A stretch of 53,862 bases of DNA from Caldilineaceae bacterium SB0664_bin_27 (lineage in GTDB: Bacteria > Chloroflexota > Anaerolineae > Caldilineales > Caldilineaceae). The translations under genes were made by a program, and so were the position numbers. Below are positions 26,117 to 33,589 of the stretch, in pieces. The stretch lies in the NCBI GenBank assembly GCA_009838625.1, contig VXRG01000185.1:1-53862 (forward strand). The letters are read 5' to 3'. Under the pieces are notes generated by a model. That model worked only from the letters and a program-made list of their open reading frames with translations. It did not search any database and was not told where the DNA came from. Position 1 is the first letter of the stretch. Every line of letters begins with the position of its first letter.

Positions 26117-27487
26117 TCACCAGTTGAAGGGAACGGTCCCTGTTTCATCCAGAGGATAGCCCCAATGCTCTACATACGTCTCCCCTGGCAGAAATTCATC
26201 TCCCCGCTCATCCAGTCTGTGCTGAAGCTGCGACTCCAATTCCGCCTGCAGTGACGCTACTTCGGGGCGGTCAACCAGGTTTTCCAACTGGAAGGGATCG
26301 GCCTCGTTGTCGTAGAGCAACCAAGGACCGTTCAGATCGCGGGCGTAGGTGTGGGTCCGCGTGCGAAGTCCTCGGTACTCGCGGCCTCCGTCAGGCCGCA
26401 GGAACTGGCCGAAGGGATGGGGGCAGTAGATGAGGGCGGCGCCACCTGACGGATCCTGACCGCCTTCAATCGCGTCCGCAAAGTCCTTGCCTTCGACGGT
26501 TTTTGGAATGGGGATTTCACAAAGAGACAACAGCGTTGGCAGAACATCGGGCGTGTCGAGAAGTGCCTCGATCTCCCGACCCTGCAATCCGAAACGCCGC
26601 GGCCAGCGGAGCAGGAAAGGCACGCGTATGGACTCCTCCCAGGGCCGCTGCTTCTTGACTTCGCCCTGGGAACCAAGCATATCACCGTGATCCGACGTAA
26701 AGACAAAGATCGTGTTTTCCGCCAGACCCTCTTCTTCGAGGGTCTGCAACAGCCCGCCCAGACAGTCGTCGAGGGCTGTACAGTGGGCATAGTATCCTGC
26801 AATCCATTCACGCGCCTCTTCTGCAATCTCAGGCGTAACGTTGGGTCTCAGCTCGATGTCTTCGGGACTGTAGAGTGCCTGATATTCTGCAGGGGCCGTC
26901 TCATAGGGCGCGTGAGGGGGTCCCCAGGAGAGCACGAGCAGAAAGGGCGTATTGGAATCGCGGTCGCCGGCCCCCCGGTTGCGGCCGCGCAAATAGGCCT
27001 GTACGTCTTTGGTCTGCTCGATTGCGTCGTATCCTTCCCAGGTTAATGGGGCGTCGGAGTCACCGGCGTAGTACGTGGAGTTGTTGTAGTCATGTGTGCA
27101 TTCCAGCGCCTTCCAGTAGTCAAACCCCTGGCGGCTTTCGGGAGGAATGTAGTTGCTGCGCCCGCGGCCGTCAACGTGCCACTTGCCCACGTAGGCGGTA
27201 TCGTAGCCGGCCGCTTTAAAGAGCTTGCCCATGGAAACTGCGTCGTCGGCCAGATGTACGTCATTGAGGAAGACGCCATGAGTCAACGCGTGCTGACCGG
27301 TCAGAAGGGAGGCACGCGCCGGGCAGCAGACGGGGATTCCGGCTACGGCATGGGTGAAGTTGATGCTCTGCGCAGCCAAACCGTCAAGATGGGGTGTCCG
27401 GACCTGCCGGTTACCTGCGTAACCGGTGTCCTGTGCGCGCCACTGGTCGGCGAAGACGTACACTACATTGGGGCGTTCCTGGGGCAT
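26117..27487 (-). CDS. Sulfatase (type I, formylglycine)
   Basis: The 456-residue enzyme begins RPNVVYVFADQWRAQDTGYA (Asp14 metal ligand) and carries C-C-P-A-R at 54-58 followed by SLLTG, the C-x-P-x-R formylglycine motif. Later come AGYDTAYVGKWHVDG and FTSDHGDMLGSQGEVKKQRPWEE, both classic. No signal peptide is evident. It is 28 bases downstream of the UxaA gene, implying an operon. It shows only family-level likeness to the other sulfatase at 20637-22160, so the two are unlikely to be recent duplicates. Confidence 0.93.
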   Translation of the reverse strand: MPQERPNVVYVFADQWRAQDTGYAGNRQVRTPHLDGLAAQSINFTHAVAGIPVCCPARASLLTGQHALTHGVFLNDVHLADDAVSMGKLFKAAGYDTAYVGKWHVDGRGRSNYIPPESRQGFDYWKALECTHDYNNSTYYAGDSDAPLTWEGYDAIEQTKDVQAYLRGRNRGAGDRDSNTPFLLVLSWGPPHAPYETAPAEYQALYSPEDIELRPNVTPEIAEEAREWIAGYYAHCTALDDCLGGLLQTLEEEGLAENTIFVFTSDHGDMLGSQGEVKKQRPWEESIRVPFLLRWPRRFGLQGREIEALLDTPDVLPTLLSLCEIPIPKTVEGKDFADAIEGGQDPSGGAALIYCPHPFGQFLRPDGGREYRGLRTRTHTYARDLNGPWLLYDNEADPFQLENLVDRPEVASLQAELESQLQHRLDERGDEFLPGETYVEHWGYPLDETGTVPFNW

Positions 27488-27514
27488 GGTCCCGTCTCGA
27501 TTGGGCGCCGGCCG

Positions 27515-30265
27515 CTAGAGTGACACGCCAAGCAGACCGCGCGTAAACTGAAAGTCGATATTCCCTGCTCGCATTGCTTTTGGCTGGTGCTCTCCTGCCA
27601 GGGTCCGCGTCAAGAGGTCGGCTAAACTCTGGGGCCAGGAATCGGGGTCGCCTTTCAGCACTGCGTCCATATCGTCGGCATACTGCCCGGCCGTGCAAGC
27701 GCCCGTGGTTACCTGGAGGACAGGAACCAGTGGATGACCTTCAATCGGGTGGCTGCCCACGTAGGCGAGAATTGCCTCAACTCCCACGCCGCCGAGGCCC
27801 GTCAGCGTTTCGGCCCAATGTTCGGTGGGGGTCTCCATCACATGGAGCCCTTGCCGTTCGTCAGCATCGGCCAGTGACTGTCCGTACGCCAGGGTGGGCA
27901 GGTGCGGGCCGTCGCCGACACACTGTTCAAGGAAGGCATTATCCGAAAGAAGCGACGTGTTTTCCGGCAGGACGACAGTTCCGCCGCCAGCGGCAACGGC
28001 AGCCGCCAGACGACCGAATTGGGAGGAGACTGCTGGCGGCGGCGTCCCAGCGCTGAGGAGCGCGATGCGAACGGCGGAAACGTTGGCCATTGTCTGCTCT
28101 GGCGGGCCGGCCGCGGCCAGCCGCTGTTCGAACCAGGCATCGACTTTTTCGAGGACCGCGTCAATCCCGCCATCCAGCTGGATGCTGGCCCAGCCGAAGC
28201 GGTCCAAGTCCATTCCGTTTTCTTCCAGCTCGTGACGAAAGTAGTCGTTGTGAGTCTTTTCGCAGCCATGCTCAAGAAGCAGCGTCTCTGCGGCCTGAGG
28301 GTGACGCAGATAGCCCAGCACGGTGCGCACGTAGAGATCCCCGGTATGGCCGCCGGAGAAGCCGCAGCCTTCCGTGTGGGCGAGCGCCACAAACCGCCTG
28401 AGCGAGGACGCTGAGCCTGCGCCTTCGGCCAATCTTCGATTGAGCCGGGCTGCGGCAATTTGCCCTATCTGGCCGGAGCAGAGACTCGTTGGAAGGATCA
28501 GCCCGATGCGATCGGCGGCCGGACCGTCAGGCGCGGTAAAGGCAGGATAGGAAAGGTCGAGAGAAGGCGCTGCGGAGGCGCGGCGAAGCGGCAGCGGGCG
28601 CCCCGGAGGCTTTGGGCGGGCGCTTATCTCTTCCACGCGGCCCGGTCCGGTCTGCCGCCAGTCCCGCCACAGTTGTACCTGGGCGTGGCCCGCTCTCTCT
28701 CCAACTGTTCGCTCGCCGGATGCGGCGCGCACCGTGAGGTCGAGGGTGTCGGCCCCGAGTTTGTCCATGGGCGTACCGTCCAGGTACAGTCCTGCGTTTA
28801 CGTCCATGTCCCGGCTCAGCAGCTCGTAGCGGCGCGTTGTCGTCACGATCTTGATGGTCGGCACAAAGGGGAAGTTGGTTATTGAGCCGTTGCCGGTGAC
28901 GAAATAGATCATGTTGCAGCCGGATGCTACCTGTCCGGCGATGCTCTCCAGATCATTGCCAGGGCTGTCCATAAAGTAGTAGCCGGGCTCTTTCATCGGC
29001 CCGCTATATGAGATGACATGGTCAAGGCGCACATCGGGATGCCGCTTCATGGCCGCACCGATTGACTTGAGGACGATGTTGTACAACCCTCGATATTTGT
29101 TGCCGCCGGACGGATTGCCAGCTGCCGAGTGCCCGTGCCAGGCAACCCTTTCCTGGAAGCGTTCAATCGTATCGAGAAACTCCGCAGCGGTTCCCTTGTC
29201 GCGCACGTTGAGCATGATGTAGGGTTCGGCGCCGATCAGCTCGTCGGTCTCTGCCAGGTTTGCCGCGCCGCCGTACCGAACAAGCTCGCGGGCGACCCAG
29301 GAAGCGAGAGGATTTCCTGAAATGCCGGAGAAGGCGTCCGAGCCACCGCACTGCAGGGCCAGTTTCAGTTGGGAAAGAGGCTGAGCAGTGCGCGGCATCG
29401 CGCTTACTTCTTCAAGCCAGCCCTGCACGATCGCTTCGGCCTGATCCAGCCCTGTCTGAAATCCACTCTGGAGGGTCAAAAAGGCGTGGGGGACCGCTTC
29501 CAGCGGGTAGTCGTTATCGGTAAGATAGTTGCGCAGCAAGGCGTTATTCACCGGTTCGACGCCGTAATCTACGCAGAGTACTGCACCGACATTGGCGTGG
29601 GTGATGAACCCGGACAGTGTGCGCAGAACAGGCTCAGTGTTATTGGGGTTGTCGTGGCCGCCTTCGGTGTGGGCTACGGCGACGATGCCGTCGATGTTGG
29701 GGTAACGGTCAGCGACACCTGCGAGCCTGGATTCCAGCTGCTTGACGAAACCGCCGGTGCGCGAGGAAGTTCCGAGCAGTATGATCATGTTGCGGGTTCC
29801 CACGCCCCTGCCCCCGGGACGGGCATACCCTTCAAAGTGGCGGTCTTCAGTATGGCGGGCGACCTGGCGGCCGGGCTGGAAACTTTGCTGTTCGAGGTTG
29901 TAGGACTGGACGTGGTCTGCAAAGTTCGGCTCAGTGGGCAGCTCGAAATCGAGGGCGCGCACGCCAAGGGCGTCGAGCATCTCTGCGTTACGAATGTATT
30001 CGCCCGGCGCTATCGCGCGCGTTGCCAGACCAAAGGGCAGCTCCCAGGACAGCAGTGGGTCGCCCTGGGGGATCGACGCGACGGCGAAACGGTGTCCCTC
30101 CATCACGGTGTAGTCCAGGGTCACGACTCTGCCGTCGAAAGCGATCTGCGTGCCTGCCGGCAGTGTACGCGTTGCGATCGCGACGTTGTCGCCGGGCAAC
30201 GGCAGGCGGGCCACGTCATCGAATGGCAGTTGGGAAGCAGTTGGGGCGTCTTGTGCCTGAGCCAT
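27515..30265 (-). CDS. UxaA-family (altronate/galactarate dehydratase-like) protein with two UxaA-type cores
   Basis: The 916-residue protein is much longer than UxaA (~490). It has an N-terminal SAF-like domain (~20-100), a first core with RGVGTRNMIILLGTSSRTGG, HTEGGHDNPNN, LQCGGSDAFSGISGNP and SGCNMIYFVTGNG, and then a second, N-core-like half with LPTSLCSGQIGQIAAARLN, FVALAHTEGCGFSGGHTGD and LEHGCEKTHNDYF. Such enzymes dehydrate sugar acids (altronate, galactarate). The second half keeps the HTEGC motif but is shorter than the first. It may be a fusion that forms an internal heterodimer. It heads a minus-strand run with sulfatase, SIS and MetE-like genes. ATG 30265 has AAGGTG upstream. Confidence 0.82.
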   Translation of the reverse strand: MAQAQDAPTASQLPFDDVARLPLPGDNVAIATRTLPAGTQIAFDGRVVTLDYTVMEGHRFAVASIPQGDPLLSWELPFGLATRAIAPGEYIRNAEMLDALGVRALDFELPTEPNFADHVQSYNLEQQSFQPGRQVARHTEDRHFEGYARPGGRGVGTRNMIILLGTSSRTGGFVKQLESRLAGVADRYPNIDGIVAVAHTEGGHDNPNNTEPVLRTLSGFITHANVGAVLCVDYGVEPVNNALLRNYLTDNDYPLEAVPHAFLTLQSGFQTGLDQAEAIVQGWLEEVSAMPRTAQPLSQLKLALQCGGSDAFSGISGNPLASWVARELVRYGGAANLAETDELIGAEPYIMLNVRDKGTAAEFLDTIERFQERVAWHGHSAAGNPSGGNKYRGLYNIVLKSIGAAMKRHPDVRLDHVISYSGPMKEPGYYFMDSPGNDLESIAGQVASGCNMIYFVTGNGSITNFPFVPTIKIVTTTRRYELLSRDMDVNAGLYLDGTPMDKLGADTLDLTVRAASGERTVGERAGHAQVQLWRDWRQTGPGRVEEISARPKPPGRPLPLRRASAAPSLDLSYPAFTAPDGPAADRIGLILPTSLCSGQIGQIAAARLNRRLAEGAGSASSLRRFVALAHTEGCGFSGGHTGDLYVRTVLGYLRHPQAAETLLLEHGCEKTHNDYFRHELEENGMDLDRFGWASIQLDGGIDAVLEKVDAWFEQRLAAAGPPEQTMANVSAVRIALLSAGTPPPAVSSQFGRLAAAVAAGGGTVVLPENTSLLSDNAFLEQCVGDGPHLPTLAYGQSLADADERQGLHVMETPTEHWAETLTGLGGVGVEAILAYVGSHPIEGHPLVPVLQVTTGACTAGQYADDMDAVLKGDPDSWPQSLADLLTRTLAGEHQPKAMRAGNIDFQFTRGLLGVSL

Positions 30266-30370
30266 AGCTCACCTTCGCAGTTTGTAGATGGGTCTGCAAA
30301 CTCCGATAGCCTAACACATTTGCGGAGAAATCGTAACTAACAGGCCATCTCCCGTGATTGAGAACGGCAG

Positions 30371-30398
30371 TGGATAGTGGATAGTGGATAGCGGATAG
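30371..30398. repeat. Heptamer tandem repeat (TGGATAG x4)
   Basis: TGGATAG is repeated four times (one unit reads CGGATAG), about 100 bases upstream of the UxaA start. Seven-base period tandem repeats upstream of a gene can vary promoter spacing. Confidence 0.6.
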
Positions 30399-30549
30399 TG
30401 GCGGCGAGGATGGGTTGGGAGTTCAGACAATGGGACTTCACTATACCTGTACTTTGAGGTGGACGATGAGAGGCGGCGCCTCGCCCCTTTTGCAGTTAAT
30501 GGAGAGAAGTGCGAATCAGGTCAACGTTTGCATGGTTGTGACGGTGGGC

Positions 30550-30608
30550 GTTTTCGCTCTGCGCGTGTCGTTCGTTTGTGGAGCACTGATTTCGACGTGT
30601 TGATTGGG
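30550..30608. repeat. 59-bp dispersed repeat, copy 1 (copy 2 at 39222-39280)
   Basis: GTTTTCGCTCTGCGCGTGTCG and the next ~35 bases recur in the same orientation at 39222 with several substitutions. One plus-strand frame of both copies reads FRSARVV, then DFD and LIG, so it may be a decayed coding repeat. It has no known name. Confidence 0.65.
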
Positions 30609-30702
30609 ATTCATATACTTGACTTCGCAAAATTGGGAGGCTGGGTGAAATTCAGTAACCTTGCCATTTCTTAGAGTGCAGATCTGCTAGGAAACCCGAA
30701 AG

Positions 30703-30960
30703 ATGCTTGTGTTCCTTCCTAACTTGTCACAAAACGAGGAGGATAAAGCGAGACTTCAAGAAAACAGAATCGATTGGCCCTCACTAAACGAGATTACCGA
30801 CCTCATCCTGGACTATGCAGAGAAGTTCAAATCGTACAAGAATTCATTGCCAAGACCGGCAAAGAAACCTAACGCTGCGAACGACGGAACTAGAAAACAG
30901 ATCTCAAAGTCTGCCTTGTCTTGCCGACAGAAAGGTTTTGCGATTCCAACTGACAGTTGA
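30703..30960 (+). CDS. Hypothetical 85-residue protein with N-x-ITD-x-x-L motif
   Basis: The frame reads IDWPSLNEITDLILDYAEKF, then KSYKNSLPRPAKK and a Lys/Ser-rich tail. LNEITDLILDY resembles LNAITDRVLSY of the small gene at 33087-33275. The ATG has only a weak GAAAG site, and surrounding sequence is repeat-rich, so it may be a remnant rather than a working gene. No family is recognised. Between 30961 and 31175 I see only the joint to the IS3 remnant. Confidence 0.35.
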   Translation: MLVFLPNLSQNEEDKARLQENRIDWPSLNEITDLILDYAEKFKSYKNSLPRPAKKPNAANDGTRKQISKSALSCRQKGFAIPTDS

Positions 30961-31175
30961 AGTAACTGGGGCTGCCTTTTTGCCAATATAGAGAACAGCT
31001 GTTTGGCAATATTGAGATCAGTTTTGGCGTAAAATAACGCGAATTTCGACCTTGCTATAGAGAACACTTCACAGTTTTACTTGAATTTGGGGTTACAACA
31101 CTTCCAGTCTCCTGCGCCTTCTCTGTGCGAAAAGTCGTTTTTCTTCTGGTCTTACGAACCGCCAAGACTGGGGGA

Positions 31176-31790
31176 CTACAAAGTTGGGGAAGTCGCGAAA
31201 ACATCGGCGGTGAACTGTGCGCCCTGGTCGGTGTTGAAGATCTTGGGCCGACCCGTGCTGAGCGCCTGACGCAGGGCATCGAGACAGAAGATGCCGTCCA
31301 GAGTGTTGGAAAGCCGCCAAGCGAGCACATAACGACTGTGCCAGTCGATAACAGCAACCAGGTACATGAAGCCACGCAGGAGCGGTACATAGGTAATGTC
31401 TGCGCTCCAGACCTGGTTCACATGCGTAATCGGCAGATTGCGCAGCAGATAGGGATCGAGCTTATGTCCCTTGCCAGGCGAACTGCTGCTTCTCCTGGGG
31501 TAGATGGCTTGAATGCCCATTAGGCGCATCAACCGTCTGACCTGTTTGCCATTGATGAAGTAGCCGAGTCGACGCAGATGAGCGGTCATCTTGCGCCAGC
31601 CATAGAAGGGCGTGCGCAGGAATTGCTCGTCAATCAGACGCATCAGTTGCAGGTTCAATGCTGACTCGGGGGCCGCCTGGTAGTAGAAGGAGGAGCGGTT
31701 GATCCCAAGCAGTTCACCCTGCCGCCGGACACGTAGAGTCGGGTCTGCTACATCGACCATACGCCGTCTCTCACGGACCGAAGCGGGCAA
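31176..31790 (-). pseudogene. IS3 transposase OrfB, truncated
   Basis: The 204 residues contain the HTH_21-like start (GELLGINRSSFYYQ), FYGWRKMTAHLRRLGYFING, then two catalytic-core Asp motifs, WSADITYVPLLRG and FNTDQGAQFTADVF. The DDE glutamate and C-terminal third are absent because the element is cut. In an intact element OrfB is made as an OrfAB fusion by -1 slippage on the A9 run at 31792-31800. Confidence 0.88.
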
Positions 31791-32064
31791 CTTTTTTTTT
31801 CAGCCACTCAAGTTCCATCTTGAGTCGCCCAATCTGTTCATAGAGTTCGGCTTCCTGGGCCTCCTGCTCCCGTTGCTTGCGTTCGCCATTGCGGGCGAAG
31901 ACGCTGGGCCCGTCTTCCAGTAGTTGCCGTTTCCAGGCCCGTATCAGGTTGGCATGAATCTCGTGTTCACTGGATAACTGGCTGATCGTCTTGCTGCCTT
32001 CAAGCGCTTCCAACGCAATCCGAAACTAGTAGGCTGCCGTGTGTCGACGTCGTTTCCTGACCAT
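31771..32064 (-). pseudogene. IS3 OrfA with an internal stop
   Basis: ATG 32064 starts MVRKRRRHTAAY, followed by in-frame TAG (32026-32028) and then FRIALEALEGSKTISQLSSE, the classic OrfA helix-turn-helix, and a leucine-rich coiled coil ending WLKKKVARFGP. A Lys or Arg codon probably became TAG. The frame after the stop is otherwise open to 31771. Confidence 0.8.
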
Positions 32065-32160
32065 TGAACTGGCCCTCCACGTGCTTGGTGATCTGCTCCA
32101 TTATACACCTTAACTCGTGGTCCAGTTTTTGGGCCCCACTTCGATGACCCGATTAGAAGA

Positions 32161-32960
32161 GTCGAGGTAGAGTGAGAAAGAGCTAGAGACTTTCATTGAA
32201 TATTCTGAGATGGAAAGGGGCGAAATCCATATACCTGACTTCGCAGGGAGACTCTTGTATACTGGGGATAAGAAAAGAAAAAGTGAAAGGAACAATTAGA
32301 CATCGTTCTCTTCATAAGAGATTGGACGAAACCCTAAGGGGCTTGAACAAACCCCTTCATTAACTTCCTGAGTCGACTCACGAGCGTCAGTGAAACGTCG
32401 AGCAGTCAATCAAGCACGTGAAGGGCATCGCTGTTGCCTGGAGTCGCCGATGCCTTACGGTGTCTAAGTTGAAATGTCTCAGGCTCCTCAGCGAATAACT
32501 GCCCTCCTGACTTCCCTGAACTTCCACTGTTTGTTCTTGCTTTTTTTTTCTTGCTGCTTAGTCGAGGTAGAGTGAGAAAGAGCTAGAGACTTTCATTGAA
32601 TATTCTGAGATGGAAAGGGGCGAAATCCATATACCTGACTTCGCAGGGAGACTCTTGTATACTGGGGATAAGAAAAGAAAAAGTGAAAGGAACAATTAGA
32701 CATCGTTCTCTTCATAAGAGATTGGACGAAACCCTAAGGGGCTTGAACAAACCCCTTCATTAACTTCCTGAGTCGACTCACGAGCGTCAGTGAAACGTCG
32801 AGCAGTCAATCAAGCACGTGAAGGGCATCGCTGTTGCCTGGAGTCGCCGATGCCTTACGGTGTCTAAGTTGAAATGTCTCAGGCTCCTCAGCGAATAACT
32901 GCCCTCCTGACTTCCCTGAACTTCCACTGTTTGTTCTTGCTTTTTTTTTCTTGCTGCTTA
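32161..32960. repeat. Tandem duplication of a 400-bp unit, apparently identical copies
   Basis: Copies at 32161-32560 and 32561-32960 start GTCGAGGTAGAGTGAGAAAG and looked the same at every position compared. Each has a poly-T segment near its end, a perfect 12-bp palindrome TGAGTCGACTCA, an AAGGGG/CCCCTT stem with a 10-base loop, a GGCATCG/CGATGCC stem, and a 29-codon frame (32210-32299 and 32610-32699: MERGEIHIPDFAGRLLYTG). The copies abut exactly. It lies between the IS3 remnant and the coupled small gene pair. No gene is recognised inside. Confidence 0.85.
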
Positions 32961-33086
32961 GCACCAATTGAAGTGCTTGCTACTTGAGATTGACGGCGGC
33001 CGTTGCCCACTAGACTCAAGCTTGCTCGCCGACCTCAGCGTAACTCCCTTGAATTACAGGTTGGTCTCATACAAGGAGAATTAGTC

Positions 33087-33275
33087 ATGGAAAAGAGCGA
33101 AAGCAATATCGACATGGACGTCCTAAACGCAATCACCGACCGCGTATTGAGTTATCGTCCTCCCAAATCAAAGGCGAAGAGACCTTCATCTGACGTGAGT
33201 CCAAGCCCTCCCGACAAGAAGTCAAAGGGAAGAATAGGGGGATTCCTCAAAGAAGAAAGTGCATGGGCCGGATGA
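33087..33275 (+). CDS. Small basic protein with N-x-ITDRVL motif (62 residues)
   Basis: ATG 33087 has AAGGAG six bases upstream, so it is very likely translated. The protein reads MEKSESNIDMDVLNAITDRV, a Lys/Pro/Ser-rich middle (RPPKSKAKRPSSDVS) and a short tail. It is strongly basic after residue 25 and has no known family. Its TGA overlaps the ATG of a paralogue (TGATG). It starts about 125 bases after the 400-bp duplication. It could be the broken N-terminus of a larger gene, a nucleic-acid-binding peptide, or an antitoxin-like protein; I cannot choose. Confidence 0.6.
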   Translation: MEKSESNIDMDVLNAITDRVLSYRPPKSKAKRPSSDVSPSPPDKKSKGRIGGFLKEESAWAG

Positions 33276-33418
33276 TGAAGAGTCGTAGCAACAGGATGGA
33301 CATGGACGCGTTCAATTCGATTACCGACCGCGTGTTGTGCTAAGCACTCATTGAAAGGGACAAGAAGACCCCCTTAGACGTAAGTACGTTGACTCTGTGT
33401 GTTTGGAAAGGCACGTAA
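33275..33418 (+). pseudogene. Nonsense-broken paralogue of the upstream small gene
   Basis: It starts at an ATG sharing one base with the previous stop codon. It reads MKSRSNRMDMDAFNSITDRV, the same motif, then LC, then TAA (33341) at the position of Tyr in the first copy, then continues open as ALIERDKKTPLDVS, which aligns with the paralogue's ...KAKRPSSDVS. A TAT/TAC-to-TAA change would explain it. Confidence 0.5.
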
Positions 33419-33449
33419 GTCGGGCTGGCGATCAGCCAACAAGAAGAAC

Positions 33450-33479
33450 ACAGCCGTCGGAGTTCCTGCCGATGGCTGT
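33450..33479 (+). terminator. Candidate stem-loop after the small gene pair
   Basis: ACAGCCGTCGG pairs with CCGATGGCTGT (10 of 11, one wobble) around an 8-base loop, and a smaller GGCTG/CAGCC stem precedes it at 33423-33437. There is no T run on the plus strand, so it may be an RNA hairpin instead of a terminator. Confidence 0.4.
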
Positions 33480-33589
33480 AAAGTTTAGTACTCTGATCAG
33501 CACCGGCTCTGCTTGAGCAGTATAAGTTCCGACTTCGCCACTCATCGGAATGTGGTCTGACGCGGTTCCGCTTCAGGGTCTGGAGTCAA

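Larger units (their letters stand above)
31176..32142 (-). mobile_element. IS3-family element, right end lost
   Basis: The left terminus lies near 32142 (TGGGGCCCAAAAACTGGACC). OrfA and the first ~200 codons of OrfB follow, and then the element stops inside OrfB at ~31190, so the right inverted repeat and the third catalytic residue are missing. A 9-A run followed by G at the OrfA/OrfB overlap is the expected -1 slippage signal of this family. A 95-bp remnant of the same kind sits at 15850. Confidence 0.85.

Noticed and set aside
29369..30340. Plus-strand 323-codon frame over the UxaA gene
   Set aside because: Antisense shadow of a well-supported gene; no domain or ribosome site.
32210..32299. 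29-codon frame in each 400-bp copy as a real gene
   Set aside because: No ribosome site, very short, and the unit has strong palindromes; left as part of the repeat description.
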